Of a stretch of DNA of 61,575 bases, positions 32,960-44,900 are shown piece by piece (the first letter of the stretch is position 1; each line of letters opens with the position of its first letter). Under the pieces are notes generated by a model. It was given only the letters and a program-made list of their open reading frames with translations. It was not told the origin of the DNA and made no database searches. Origin of the DNA: a virus; the IMG/VR virus record IMGVR_UViG_3300032081_000734, positions 1 through 61,575 of that record, one strand, 5' to 3'. Both the position numbers and the translations under genes were made by a program.

Positions 32960-35900
32960 TTATGCTAATGCAATGGTTCTAAGATCATTCATTCTAGGAG
33001 CGAGACACTCATTTGTTCCACTAAACACAATCTTTATCTGATATGCAGTAAATGGTGGCAATTCATCAATACTGAATTGGTACTCCCTCATTTCATCAAC
33101 TGTTACAGAAATAACTTGCTGATCTGGTTTACCAGAATTTTTAGATGGATCTATGACTTGATCGCCAAAATTATCACCATCAGTATCAGTTAAGTTATCA
33201 AATCCAGGGAACAGAACAAATGATGGATTTGTGTTTCCACTATCAACTGGGAATGTTCTGAAGAGTGCTCTGATGTCTGCAGTGGGATCAACATAAGCTG
33301 CTGTGAACAACTTAAGTGAAGTTGCAGGGTTTTTCAGATCAATCCTATCAGAAACGTAGATTGCAGCATGAGGATCATCTTGTATGGAATTTACTCTAGA
33401 ATCGGTTGTATAATCACTAATTGGATTATCAACTCTAGATCTATCAAAGTCAATAGAGCAGTTATTAAGATAGATAAATGGTGAATAATTACTATCTGTA
33501 CTCTGCAAATCAACTTCAACTGTAAATGATTTGTTTCTTGGTAGACCTGTTACATTTGCTTCTTCATTTACTTTTGAACAAACCATTTGAGGTTGGCCAA
33601 ACAATAAAGTTGCATTTGGTTCAGTTGACAAGAACCCTTGATCAACGAAAGATGCTTCATTACCACCAGCACTAGTTCCAGAAATTGTTCTCACGCGAGT
33701 TTCAATTTTGGTCTTCTTAGGAGTAACAATGTCAAGTCTGCAGTTTAATCTGTCATACTGAATGTTACCAGAAGCAAATACTTCATCACCACCAGCAATA
33801 AATTCACTTGCAAAATTCAACATGTTTGGACCATCTCTCCTATTACCCCTATCAATTTCAATATAGTAGGTATCAATAGTTTTATTTGCTTGGAAAACTA
33901 CTGCAGAAGGAATGTTATGGACTTTGTTAATTTGAGTCAGTGAAATGTCATTGAATTCATATGGATATACTTCGTCTCCAGCTGCATGTCTAACGGCCGT
34001 GGTTCCTTCTGCGCCTCTTGTGGCTATTCCAAGAGTGCCATTACCAATGCTGTTGTAATACATGACTTCATTATCAACCAAGATATATCCAGCAGAAGTA
34101 GTTATACCTTGGAATGTTCCATAAGGTGAAGTGTCAGCAACTCCAATAGATGTTACAGTGGCGTTAATATCCACATTTAATTCTGAAGGAATTCTTGTTG
34201 GATCTACGTTATAGATGTCAACAACATTACGAGTATCTTTCAGTGCATGATTTGGATGAAGAACTTCAATTACATTTCCTGAATGCAATTCATCAGAAAC
34301 AATAGAAGTTCTAACTGCTGTTGTAACACCAGTATTCAAAGTTTGTGCATTTCCACTATCATCATAGTAAACTAGTGGATCATCAACAACAAGGTGTTCA
34401 CCTCTGACATTTGTAAGATAAAGTGTATCAACACCATCAATCGCAGAAATTGATATCTGAGCACCAGTACCTTTAGTCACATCTGCTGTAGTAATGCCAA
34501 GAGACTCTCCAGCAATATAACCAGTTCCAGTATTTGCAATTGACGCTGAAGATAAAACACCATTAGCAATTGTTACTATACCTGTTGCTCCAGATCCATC
34601 ACCAGATAATGAGAAGAAGTTTACATTACTGTAAGTACCATCAGAATATCCAATACCAGGCAAATTAGCTTTCAGGGATTGGATAGTTCCACCAACATTA
34701 CCAATTACACCAGTAACAAGTGATCCAGTTCCGACCTTTCTACCAATCTGTAGAACATCCTTCATCCCTTGTGTCAATACAGTTGTAATACCAACATCAA
34801 GTTGTCTTGGTAGAGACTTAATTGGATCTTCTGGCATATCAGGAAGTTGATCACCATCTCTATCAATATCTGGATTATGGAATGTAACAGTTCCGTTATC
34901 AACTAAGAAACGACACTTATTAACTCGGAACTTCATGTCTTCAAACTGACATGGTGTCCAAATAGAACCGTTCTGTGACTTATACAGTGAACCAGAACCA
35001 TACTGTCTAGTATATTGCTGTGATTCAGGCCCAGATAGTTCTGCAGTGTTTACAGTTTTCTCTCCAAGTTTTGCAATCCAAGCATTATACTTGATCGAAG
35101 TTGGTGCTAGAAGTACAATACAATATTCAGTTTCTGGTTCAACAGGAATTGGTGCTGAGAAAGTAACTCTAGTAGCAACACTAGCATCATCAGAAATATT
35201 TATTTGTGATGGTTGGAGAACCACTTGTGCTTCTTGAGAAACAAGTTGTAGTGTTGGTAGACCTAATTGAATTGTTCTTAATTCAACAGTCAATGGTGCT
35301 CTACGATCTTTTGTTGCCATGTAAATGTCAACAGAGGAAATGAATGCACCTTTTTTATCTGTTGTGAATGACTGTGCCAGAGGGTCTCTTCTAGGAACTG
35401 GTCTTACAACAACCCTCTCCCTCAAAACTCGGGTTTCCCTAATAATTCTAGGCTCAATAACTCTTGTTCTTTCAACAATCTCCCTTCTCACAATAATCTG
35501 TGGGGGTGGAAGTCTCTGCATTCTAAAGACATTCGTTTTGGTTACAGTCGTAACCGCATTTTTAGTTGTCGTTACCAGTTTTTTAATGGTTGTTGTTAAT
35601 GTAGTTCTGGTAATTGTTCCTGAAGAGGTGAATGGAGCTTCTGCATCACTATGCTTAATTTGTCCAGGTAATGCAACTGTATCCTTACTATCGTTAGTTA
35701 ATTTGAATACTTTGGTTCCTGTCTTAAATCTTGCATTTACATCTTTTGGTCCAGCAAATGCAATGTTTCCATACAAACTTCCAATACCATCAGTCATCAA
35801 CCTTTTTCTACTGACTGTTGCAACTGCACCACTCTTTCTACCGATAATTACATAATTTGACCAGAAGTTTCCAAAGAACTTACCTTGTGCCTTACGAGAC

Positions 35901-38900
35901 ATTCCAAGAATATCTAGATTCAAAAATGTAGAAGAACTATTGTAACTAGTTAACCTACTAATATCTTGTCCTCTATTATATGGATTAAAAGTATATACAT
36001 CGCTTGGGCTTGTAATCCTTCCAGACTTATGATTTGGTCTAGCAAGTCTACAAACAGCTGTTCTACGAGCTCTCTTAAACTTTTTAGTTTTAGGATCGTC
36101 AACGGCAATATTAGAGAATCGACCATCTCTAACATATCTTTGTGCCTTTCTATTCCAAATTTCAACAATTTCTCCAACTTGGAAAGATCCCTGAACGTTT
36201 TTAATTTCAACCAACTTAGGAAGAAGTCTTACCTTTCTGGATCCATCATAGAAACCATAATATCTTGTAAATGGTTTCAATCCATCAGCAAAGAAAGAGA
36301 CGTTTCTCTCTCTCATATACTTGGCTTTAGTAGTCTTTGAGTCAATTTTTGTAGAAACGTCAGTAATTGAAGTTGATACTGATGTATCTACTTTCGTACT
36401 CTTCTTGGTCGTAGTCTTCATTGAAGACGGACCATTTTTTGGTTTTCCAACCCTGAATTTTTCTACAACGTTTTGACTCTTAGTGTTTAAGGTCTTAAAC
36501 TGTCTCTGAATTCTCTTTTTATTACTAACCTTAGTTTCTGTCCATGTATCTTGTGCTGGTTGTAACAGAATAGTACCAACATAATCAATAATACTGAATG
36601 GGTTTACATTCTCAACTCTAGTTGCATATGCTTGTTTCAGATACTCAATCTCTTCATATCTTAGACTTACAACATTTCCTGTTTTTTGGCAATTTGTATC
36701 CAACAATGGATCATTAGATGATAGATCTAGAGTATTAACATCATCTTGTGTTCGATACTGTAACTGTGGGGTTAAAGTTATTTGGGAAGCTTCACATGAA
36801 AGTTGTTCGATACCTGGATCAACAACCATAGTTGTCAATTCACTATCAAATAAGTCATTATTTGTAAAATCATCAGCAAAGAAACCAGTTTTGAATCTGC
36901 TCAATCCATCAGCGTCTGTAATCTCTAAAGATCTAGTATCATTTTCAAGTATTGAAAGAGAAACTGTATCTTCAAGATTTTCAATTCTATCTTGAAGAGC
37001 ACCGATATCTCTCATCGTGAAACGCTTATTATCAATAAGAGTTAGTCTAGTGCTTTCAACATTATAAACATATGGTGGAGACTCCAATGTTGCCAAAGTC
37101 ATAGAGTCTTCGACAACTGAAGGTACTTGTGGATCTTCAGATGGAACACCTTCAACAACTTCAATTTCACCCTCTGGAGTTAGAAGAATTCTATCCATTC
37201 TACCTAAGTAGAAATCATAACTAAGGAAAGAACTTTCAGAGTCTTTTGGGATCAATGGTGAAGAAGAACCAGTGACTGAGAAATCTCTAGAGTCATAATC
37301 AAATGGTGATTTTCCAGCTTCAGTTCCGAAAGGAGCAACTCTTGGTCTAAAGTCTAATGTATCTGAAGCTCTTGCAAAACTAAATTGATTGAAATTGTTT
37401 GGATCAAAAATATCTGGTATGTCATTCTTGAATCTATCTGCACCATAAGATAGTACAGTAAAAGCATCACCATCATCACTATCTGGGATAACGTAATGAT
37501 TGAAGATAACTAACAACTGTTTTGTTGGAACTTTATTTTCAACTCTAACTAATCTTGAATAATCAGAGAAATCTGGTCTTTGACCATCATCAAGAATATA
37601 TTGCTCAGTTATATCTACATATCTACCTTCAATAATTGCCTGAATAGTTCCTTCAATTTTAGATTCTTGGAATGTGAGAGTTTCACCAACAGAGAATCTA
37701 TCATCATTCAAATATACAATTTCAACTTTAGTTGGTGATGATCTTGTAACAATTTGTGCTACAGCATTATTATCGGGTCCAAGAATGTACTCACCAAGAA
37801 TTGAATTTGTATCTAATGCAAGACCAGTTTCAAATGTCAATGCATCTAATACTGGAGCTTCTGATGTTTTGGATTCATATACAGCAAGAATTTCTGCAAC
37901 ATCTGGATAATTTAGTGAAATTTCTTCGTCTTCAACTCTAAGTCCATAAAAAGCGTTATGGTTCATTCCATTGACGGTTCCTGTAGAGATTCCAGAACTC
38001 CTCAATTTGGACTTATCTACAGTTAGTTTTGTACTTCTTGACCACTGTTTTAATTTTGATTGCAATCCTCTCTTTTTAGCTGTTACAAGAACAGTAACGT
38101 TACTTTCACTTCTCTTTAGACCACTAAATGAAATTTCAGTTCCATCACTATTGAGTGTGAACTGTTCAGATCTCAGTCTTTCTGTAGATCCATCCGAATA
38201 TGTTATTACATATCTTTCACCATCAAAGGCATCAAAAAATGAACTTGTTACACCAACATTACTAATGTTGATGGACATTTCACCTTGAGCATTTGTTGAT
38301 TGTGCAAGTATTTGATCATAAATTGTAAGATTTGATCCAGAAATATCAACTGATGCAATATTTGCCTGATCTAATGGTAAAAATAGTGATCCGCCATTGT
38401 CACCTTGTTCAAATCTTGTCTGACCAATTCTAAATCCAGTTTCAATTGTGCCAGATGGTAGAGTTCCAGTAACAACACCAGCGACCGTTGGTACGGCCAC
38501 AATTGTCATTGAATCTCCATCAGCAGCAACTGCACTTACACGGTTGAATACAACATTATCATATTCTGGATTTTGATATCTGATAATTGAATTAGTTGCA
38601 ATTCCAGTAAACTTATTACCTGGAGAAGTTACAGTTCCTCCTGATGTAATTTGAACTGTATCTCTTCTAGTAAATCTAGGAGCGACTCTACCTCTTTGAA
38701 GTGTATCTGCAACAAAATCAGCAGTTAAACCAAGAGTTGATGCATCCTGATATACAGATTTTACTGAATTGATATCATAAACTATCATATCTTTGATAGT
38801 TCTTGGAAATTCATTTGTGCCATCAATACTGATGGTTTCTCCTTCAGCAAAAGTTCCAGAAGTTTGATGAAGTTTTACTTTGTCACCACTTGTCCAAGCT

Positions 38901-40390
38901 TCAGCAGCATATCCACTAGCACCACTACTATTTCCTTTGAAATAAGTACCTTTAGAATATTGATATACTTCATTTAGGGTCAATTCAGTGTAAGTCTGAA
39001 TATCAAATAGTCTTAATTCCCAATTAGTAGCATCACTTGAATATGAATTTCTAGGGGCAAATGAGTATATTCTGGCTTCACCAACTTTTTCACCAGTGCC
39101 AGCAGTAGTACTATTTCTTCTTTGATCATAAAGATCAATTACATGAGTGGAATCCTTATCAAGCCCAATTACTGGTGTACCATGTACATTTTCCACCATT
39201 AAAACTGAACCAAGATCAAATGCAACTAGAGAATTATCAACTCTCTTAGTTGTTCGTGGTTTTGGAATATCAACTACTCTTGACCCTGATATATCAATAT
39301 CATATCCATTCACATATGCCTTACCAGGACCCACTGTAAGGCACATTAAATCGTCTGTAGGTACATTTCCACTCCTAGTAGTCTGACTGCGCTCATAGAT
39401 ACCATCATTACCCTGCTCATCGTTTAGACACTCATCCATAGTGAGGTCCATAGGGACTACAGTGTAATCACCAGATTCCTCATATGTTCTCTGTGCAAAA
39501 TAATCTCTAATTTGATTATATTGAGTTTTTTGTTCTGCCTTATCAGTTTCACCGTCATTAAGTCTTAGAATTTCTACAAATTCTTTATCATCCTCATCAG
39601 TTACTAATTTTTTAGTAAGTTGTAATTGGAACTTGAATCTATCTGCTCCAGGAGCTGAGAAATTATTAAATCCAGCGGCATTATCAAATAATTTTGTATT
39701 CTCATTTGAGTTTACAGTTGTCTCAATAATGTCTAGACCAACTCTATATGTTGGATTGTTGGTATATTGATCTAGTATAATAGTTTGTGCTAATACATTT
39801 ACAAAGAATCCACGAACAAAGTAAATACCATCAGCTATGGAAATGGCTGATCCAATAGCAGTGGCATCCTTTGCAACAACCTGAGCAAATGCGGAACCCT
39901 GGAAAATAGTTGTATTTCCATAAGTTACATCATCTTCTGCAAGAAGGAGTTCACTTTCAGTAAATGTTGAAAATTCACCATCTTCACTAGAGTTTAAATA
40001 CTTGACATATATTGTAAGTTGATCATCATCTGAATCATCTGCAAGTAGTACATTTACAACAGATGCAGTTACTCTTGAAGTTTGTCCTAAAATTTCCGTA
40101 CCAATAAAATTTTGGGCATATGCTTCAACGGAAACACCAAGATACTCTGGATTAATCTTTACGGAATAATATTCACTATCATATGTAATTCCACCAGGAA
40201 TTACAACAGAACCATCCTTGAAGAAATGATCTCCAAATTTTTCAATTTGATTTTGAAGAATAGACTGAGCATTATTTAACTCTCGGGCTTGAACTGGAAA
40301 CCCTGGCTTAAACAGAACCTTATAGAAATTGTCGTTTTCGTTAAAATCGTCAAAATATGGGGTCGTGTTTAGATTTGTCTTTTGTGCCAT
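32960..40390 (-). CDS. Giant DUF4815-type baseplate/fibre protein, 2476 residues
   Basis: Starts MAQKTNLNTTPYFDDFNEND with PGFPVQARELNNAQSILQ, the DUF4815 pattern (name from memory), and keeps it for over 1100 residues, e.g. FTMRDIGALQDRIENLEDTV and ITDADGLSRFKTGFFADDF. Around 1340-1460 come SFFADGLKPFTRYYGFYDG and then Thr/Lys-rich linkers. Residues about 1623-1668 are an Arg/Val/Glu stretch (VRREIVERTRVIEPRIIRET) before DPLAQSF, which starts a further beta domain. Near 1890-1980 is a GTGYIAGESL-type repeat, and near 2085-2130 a YYNSIGNGTLGIATRGAEGT module shared with the gp7-position giant. It takes the place of T4 genes 9-12, so it probably supplies outer baseplate or short-fibre functions; this is inferred. 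Confidence 0.85.
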   Translation of the reverse strand: MAQKTNLNTTPYFDDFNENDNFYKVLFKPGFPVQARELNNAQSILQNQIEKFGDHFFKDGSVVIPGGITYDSEYYSVKINPEYLGVSVEAYAQNFIGTEILGQTSRVTASVVNVLLADDSDDDQLTIYVKYLNSSEDGEFSTFTESELLLAEDDVTYGNTTIFQGSAFAQVVAKDATAIGSAISIADGIYFVRGFFVNVLAQTIILDQYTNNPTYRVGLDIIETTVNSNENTKLFDNAAGFNNFSAPGADRFKFQLQLTKKLVTDEDDKEFVEILRLNDGETDKAEQKTQYNQIRDYFAQRTYEESGDYTVVPMDLTMDECLNDEQGNDGIYERSQTTRSGNVPTDDLMCLTVGPGKAYVNGYDIDISGSRVVDIPKPRTTKRVDNSLVAFDLGSVLMVENVHGTPVIGLDKDSTHVIDLYDQRRNSTTAGTGEKVGEARIYSFAPRNSYSSDATNWELRLFDIQTYTELTLNEVYQYSKGTYFKGNSSGASGYAAEAWTSGDKVKLHQTSGTFAEGETISIDGTNEFPRTIKDMIVYDINSVKSVYQDASTLGLTADFVADTLQRGRVAPRFTRRDTVQITSGGTVTSPGNKFTGIATNSIIRYQNPEYDNVVFNRVSAVAADGDSMTIVAVPTVAGVVTGTLPSGTIETGFRIGQTRFEQGDNGGSLFLPLDQANIASVDISGSNLTIYDQILAQSTNAQGEMSINISNVGVTSSFFDAFDGERYVITYSDGSTERLRSEQFTLNSDGTEISFSGLKRSESNVTVLVTAKKRGLQSKLKQWSRSTKLTVDKSKLRSSGISTGTVNGMNHNAFYGLRVEDEEISLNYPDVAEILAVYESKTSEAPVLDALTFETGLALDTNSILGEYILGPDNNAVAQIVTRSSPTKVEIVYLNDDRFSVGETLTFQESKIEGTIQAIIEGRYVDITEQYILDDGQRPDFSDYSRLVRVENKVPTKQLLVIFNHYVIPDSDDGDAFTVLSYGADRFKNDIPDIFDPNNFNQFSFARASDTLDFRPRVAPFGTEAGKSPFDYDSRDFSVTGSSSPLIPKDSESSFLSYDFYLGRMDRILLTPEGEIEVVEGVPSEDPQVPSVVEDSMTLATLESPPYVYNVESTRLTLIDNKRFTMRDIGALQDRIENLEDTVSLSILENDTRSLEITDADGLSRFKTGFFADDFTNNDLFDSELTTMVVDPGIEQLSCEASQITLTPQLQYRTQDDVNTLDLSSNDPLLDTNCQKTGNVVSLRYEEIEYLKQAYATRVENVNPFSIIDYVGTILLQPAQDTWTETKVSNKKRIQRQFKTLNTKSQNVVEKFRVGKPKNGPSSMKTTTKKSTKVDTSVSTSITDVSTKIDSKTTKAKYMRERNVSFFADGLKPFTRYYGFYDGSRKVRLLPKLVEIKNVQGSFQVGEIVEIWNRKAQRYVRDGRFSNIAVDDPKTKKFKRARRTAVCRLARPNHKSGRITSPSDVYTFNPYNRGQDISRLTSYNSSSTFLNLDILGMSRKAQGKFFGNFWSNYVIIGRKSGAVATVSRKRLMTDGIGSLYGNIAFAGPKDVNARFKTGTKVFKLTNDSKDTVALPGQIKHSDAEAPFTSSGTITRTTLTTTIKKLVTTTKNAVTTVTKTNVFRMQRLPPPQIIVRREIVERTRVIEPRIIRETRVLRERVVVRPVPRRDPLAQSFTTDKKGAFISSVDIYMATKDRRAPLTVELRTIQLGLPTLQLVSQEAQVVLQPSQINISDDASVATRVTFSAPIPVEPETEYCIVLLAPTSIKYNAWIAKLGEKTVNTAELSGPESQQYTRQYGSGSLYKSQNGSIWTPCQFEDMKFRVNKCRFLVDNGTVTFHNPDIDRDGDQLPDMPEDPIKSLPRQLDVGITTVLTQGMKDVLQIGRKVGTGSLVTGVIGNVGGTIQSLKANLPGIGYSDGTYSNVNFFSLSGDGSGATGIVTIANGVLSSASIANTGTGYIAGESLGITTADVTKGTGAQISISAIDGVDTLYLTNVRGEHLVVDDPLVYYDDSGNAQTLNTGVTTAVRTSIVSDELHSGNVIEVLHPNHALKDTRNVVDIYNVDPTRIPSELNVDINATVTSIGVADTSPYGTFQGITTSAGYILVDNEVMYYNSIGNGTLGIATRGAEGTTAVRHAAGDEVYPYEFNDISLTQINKVHNIPSAVVFQANKTIDTYYIEIDRGNRRDGPNMLNFASEFIAGGDEVFASGNIQYDRLNCRLDIVTPKKTKIETRVRTISGTSAGGNEASFVDQGFLSTEPNATLLFGQPQMVCSKVNEEANVTGLPRNKSFTVEVDLQSTDSNYSPFIYLNNCSIDFDRSRVDNPISDYTTDSRVNSIQDDPHAAIYVSDRIDLKNPATSLKLFTAAYVDPTADIRALFRTFPVDSGNTNPSFVLFPGFDNLTDTDGDNFGDQVIDPSKNSGKPDQQVISVTVDEMREYQFSIDELPPFTAYQIKIVFSGTNECLAPRMNDLRTIALA

Positions 40391-40393
40391 TTT

Positions 40394-41956
40394 TTAGAAT
40401 TCCAGAACTACCTTAATGTCTTCTTTTTGGCGAGAGTTTCTCGCAATTGTTGGTCTATTGTCTAGGTATATTATTTCACCTGTCCTCTTATTTATCTGTG
40501 GGTTTGCTATTCCATCTGTGAAGTTAACTCCCAAGTTGACAACATTGTTTCCAAGGATTGTCGTGATTCCAGCAAAGGTAGTGTCAACTGATGCTGAGAA
40601 TCCACCATCAGTTGTAATAGACTCTGCAGATGATTCAAAATTGACATATTTTGATTCGGAAGTAACACCAATATAATCGCGTTGTGTTCCAGTAGTTTTA
40701 TTAAAGTAAAGTGTTCTATCTTGAATATATTTAATTACGTTTGTTTCTTCGTCAAAAGATGCAACGTATGCAACAGCTGTTGTAGTACCTACAATTTGCT
40801 TAATTGTATTACCAACGACTAAACTGCCAGATGGATTTACAACTTTAATTTGACCTGTTGCACTAAAGTCATTAGAAGTGAAATTGGATGTGGATCCAAA
40901 AGATGTTGGATTTTTTACAATACCAACTTGTGCAAATTGAGTATCTGTTGGAAAGTTTTTAGTTGAATCATCAAAACGTCCATAAACTAAAACTTTTTCT
41001 GCACCAAGTTCTGTGTATATGTCAAATCCATGACCTTTAGATGGTGGAATAATTGGAATTAATTCAGCAAACTCAGTTAAACTACCACTTTGAATTGGTC
41101 CTAGATCAATAACACCGTAACTATATCCACTACCACCAGCAGATATTTGAGCATTGATTATTCTTCCACTAGTATCAGTAGAAACAACAACTTTTCCTCC
41201 AGTTCCATCGCCAAGAATATCTAATTCAACATCAAGACCTAGACCATAACCAAATCCAGCATTCTTAATTGAAACTGTTTTTAACTGATTATTATTTACG
41301 CTAGAATCACCATTATCACGAATAACTGAAACTTGTGGATCAATACTAGTTGACCAATTTGGTGGCAAAGTAATATATTCAGTTGAGTCAAATTTAATAA
41401 TATCTGATGGAGAAACTGTAAACAGATATTTCCAAAAATAACCATCACCACTACTACCAGCCTTAGTTGGTTCTAGATCTGTGAAATTTGGTTCATCTTG
41501 AGATGAATTTCCAGAAGGGTTTGAAGGTGTTGCTCCATTTTCAATACAAATATAAACTCTGAAATCAGAATTCATCACATAATATCTTGCATCATAAAGT
41601 CTGGTTGATCCAGTAACTGGTGATAGATTATTTAAACTATAGTCATGACGATATTGCTCGTAAACATTACCTTGTTCCCAATCAACTCTTTTAATAACTC
41701 TACGAATATTAGCAGGGGTAATTTTTCTACCAAACAGCATCGTATCATAAGCATGATTGCTGTAATTGAAATTATCAACTGGGCTAGGAGGACCAGAAGT
41801 GTTGGTATTCCAATCAGATGTTCTACCATACCCAATAGCTAAAGTTGGGTTTGGTAGAGACGTAAAGATGAAATATGAATTATTAGAATTCTCAACGGAA
41901 TCAATAAAATTATTGACATTTAAGATTCTAAACTGATCCGTTACAATAGCCGCCAT
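40394..41956 (-). CDS. 8: gp8 baseplate wedge protein
   Basis: A 520-residue protein; T4 gp8 has 334. The T4 match is in the first 200 residues: AIVTDQFR start, AIGYGRTSDW, SDFRVYICIEN, and GDGYFWKYLFTVSPSDIIKF with EYITLPPNW, equivalent to T4 GDGYVWEYLFEIPPD and EYIVVPWP. The extra length includes two copies of the NAGFGY/GGSGYS repeat near residues 225-280. gp8 dimers hold the wedge together in the baseplate. It lies 42 bases after the giant gene, behind a TATAAATA box. Confidence 0.88.
   Translation of the reverse strand: MAAIVTDQFRILNVNNFIDSVENSNNSYFIFTSLPNPTLAIGYGRTSDWNTNTSGPPSPVDNFNYSNHAYDTMLFGRKITPANIRRVIKRVDWEQGNVYEQYRHDYSLNNLSPVTGSTRLYDARYYVMNSDFRVYICIENGATPSNPSGNSSQDEPNFTDLEPTKAGSSGDGYFWKYLFTVSPSDIIKFDSTEYITLPPNWSTSIDPQVSVIRDNGDSSVNNNQLKTVSIKNAGFGYGLGLDVELDILGDGTGGKVVVSTDTSGRIINAQISAGGSGYSYGVIDLGPIQSGSLTEFAELIPIIPPSKGHGFDIYTELGAEKVLVYGRFDDSTKNFPTDTQFAQVGIVKNPTSFGSTSNFTSNDFSATGQIKVVNPSGSLVVGNTIKQIVGTTTAVAYVASFDEETNVIKYIQDRTLYFNKTTGTQRDYIGVTSESKYVNFESSAESITTDGGFSASVDTTFAGITTILGNNVVNLGVNFTDGIANPQINKRTGEIIYLDNRPTIARNSRQKEDIKVVLEF
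40489..40496 (-). promoter_or_regulatory. GATAAATA box inside gp8, upstream of the DUF4815 gene
   Basis: Matches NATAAATA on the minus strand, 99 bases before the ATG at 40390, inside the gp8 coding region. Confidence 0.3.
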
Positions 41957-41982
41957 TACTACCTGTTAAAAGGAATTTTTTT

Positions 41983-41990
41983 TATTTATA
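41983..41990 (-). promoter_or_regulatory. Late promoter box TATAAATA upstream of gp8
   Basis: An exact T4 late consensus on the minus strand, 27 bases before the gp8 ATG, directly behind the giant gene; a T-rich stretch lies beyond it on the plus strand. Confidence 0.8.
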
Positions 41991-41997
41991 CGTTGAG

Positions 41998-44900
41998 TTA
42001 TAGGAAGATAATTTTACTTAGACTACCAGTGTTTCTAAGTCCCAATCCACGTCTTGATATTGAAGAGAAAGTTGTTAACCCAACATCAACAGTATTTCCG
42101 CTTACGGAAATTGAAATTGGAGTATCTCCTCTAGTAAATCCAGAGAGTTTACCCCAAGAGAATTCACCAATATTTGCACCAAAGGTTTGAGCAATTGCTA
42201 TAACGTTTGTGTCAGATTTAATATTACAAGTAATAATACCTGTATTACCTTCAATGTTAAATGCGTTTACTGTATAGATGTTATCTAACAGATTTGTTCC
42301 GATTCCAACTATATCAGAATCATCCACATTAACTGATGTAACTCCAGATCCAGTAACAGTACCCTTAACAAAAATTGGATAACCTTCTAGTAAAGTTGGC
42401 AGTAAAGATACAGGGCCAGAATCATTCAAATCAACTTGAAGTTTAAGTGCAAGAGGATGACCACCAGTTCCAGTTGTTGTACCGATTCCAGTAATAATGC
42501 CTGCGTAACCAAGAATGATATCTGAATTGCTAATAGATTCAGTTTCAGAAGCAGGGAATTCTACAATTGCTTTTGGTGGATTAGTAGGATCATAACCTAA
42601 TCCCTCATTAGTGAGTGTTACTGAAGTTAATATGCCACCTGATGCACTGCCAGTTGCAATTGCAGTAGTTCCAACTCCAATAATTCCATATTTTGAATTG
42701 TCAACTTTTGAAGGATTTGCAATAGAAACTTCGACAGGTCCATCAGCATATCCAGAACCAGCACTTGCAATAGTTAATGATGTAATTGTTCCACCAACTG
42801 ATACTGATGCTGTAACTGCGGCCGCAACGGGATCGTTATATTTAACAATAAGACCATCTGCAACAACTAGACCAGTGTTTCCTTCATCTTGCTCATATCT
42901 AAAGAGATCTGCACTCTCAAGGAATATTTCAGAGTCAGTTACACTAAAGTCTCTAATGACTTTACTGGTTGGCATGATTTGTGCTTCAAGTGTTTCTCTG
43001 ATTTTTGGTTGATTTTGTTCAGAGATGATGATATCTTTCTTCTGTCTGGTAAAGGAGATTGGTCTGAAGATGTTTGCATCGATACCTTGTCCTCTATAGA
43101 CATTTGTTTCAATGTCAGTAGAGTCCTTAATAGAGAAGATTGTTCTTTCATTCTGAGTAGTGGTTTCTGTTCCATCAAATTTCCTGAGTTGAACTTGATC
43201 TCCAGGTTTTACAGTCTCAAATACTGTAACAATGAAACTATCAACGCCTCTAGTTCCTCTATAGAAATAGATGGAAATTACATCAGATGGGCCTGGTGGT
43301 GAGGTGAAGTTGAAGTTGAAACTTGTACCACCTTCAAAGAAGTAATCCTTTTTGGGCACCTGAACAACACCGTTAACAAAGATCAAGAGAACAGAATCCA
43401 AGTCAATCTCAGCTGATCTTTGGTTTGTAGGATCTGTTTGGAAACTTAGAGGGATGCCATTCAAGTTAAGTGGGAATCTAGTTCTAGTTCCATCTTGAAG
43501 ACTTCTGATTGAGTCAATATAATCAATTTCTCCAAAGTTCCATGCAGAGAAAGTGTCACTAAGAATTTCAAGAACTTCAAAAGTCAATTGTGAATATTCA
43601 GTTCCTACTCCTGCTGCAGTAACAAGTCCAACTGGAGTAAAGACATCACCTCGTTTGAAGGAGAATCCAGGACTGGATAATTCATAGTTAACAATTCCAA
43701 AGAGATCTGTTCCAATTCCAGTAGTAGCAGCAGATCCAACTATACAGTCAACTTTTACACCCAATCCAGTTTCTACTGTAGCTCCAATGCCAGGTCTACT
43801 AACACCTTGAATTGGAAGATCGGAGTATGATGGTGTTTCGATTTGAATTGTTGGATTCGTGTATCCAGATCCCTCACCTTCAATATTGAAAGATAAGACA
43901 CCACCATCGTTTACAGTTGCTACTACTGTTGCAGCAGCGCCAGAATGACCTTCCTCTTCAACTACAACATCTACAGTATTGAAGTAACCAGAACCGAATG
44001 TCAAGTAATTGTATACTGCAACCTCAGCGTCTATACCACCTTTTCTTCTATTTGGAACAAATGTATGTGCAAATCCAACTTTAAAGACATCGACTATAAA
44101 TTGGGTGGGTGATATGATAGTTTCAATTTCATATGGCCCAACTGATTTGACACCAAATACAACACCATGATCATCGTAGATATGATCAATTGTAGAAACT
44201 CCTACATTAGTGATAATTTTATTAGAAGCAGGAAGACCAAAGATTTGGAATTCAGATCCTTGAGTTCCATCTGGGAAAATTGAAGTTGTGATGCCAATTC
44301 TAACCTTACCAGTTCCAGAAACATAATCGTGAGCAATTGTAGAAATACCTACGTTTGTAACGATTGATGTTCCAGAACTTCCAGCATTAACGTTAAAGTA
44401 GAAACCTTGAGTTCCATCTGGGAAGATAGTTGTTGTCACGCCTGCATGAGGAGCTGCACATGAGAATTCAATATCGCGAAGCATTACCAGATCACCATCA
44501 CTTAAACCATGATTATCTGCTGTTAGGATTGTACTAACGCCAGTTGATGCGGTGTAATCAAAGTCGTAGATAGCAATCTCATTACCATATGCAAGACAAG
44601 TCATTGCAATTCCAGAGAGATTAATTATATCCCCAATGGCAAGACCGCTGTGATTTTTCTTAGTAGTAATAGTTGAGAAACCAGTTGTCTTGTCATATTC
44701 AAAGTTTTCGATTGCAAAAGGAATTCCTCTATTATCTGGGAATCTAGTAGTGGTAAATCCAGTATCAACATTACCACCACCAACGTAAGTATGTGCAAAA
44801 CCGACAGGATTTACATTAGTGACGAATGTTGTTGGGCCAACAATTGAATTGACCAAATAACTATCAGCGTATGTTACGCGATTTAAATGTCCACTATGAT

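Noticed and set aside
35325-35855. Plus-strand open frame of 176 codons, hydrophobic
   Set aside because: It is antisense to the Thr/Lys/Arg-rich part of the DUF4815 gene; hydrophobicity follows from reverse complements of Thr, Lys and Asn codons.
42611-43302. Plus-strand open frames of 133 and 137 codons
   Set aside because: They overlap each other and lie antisense to a continuous minus-strand frame; no ribosome-binding site or family resemblance.
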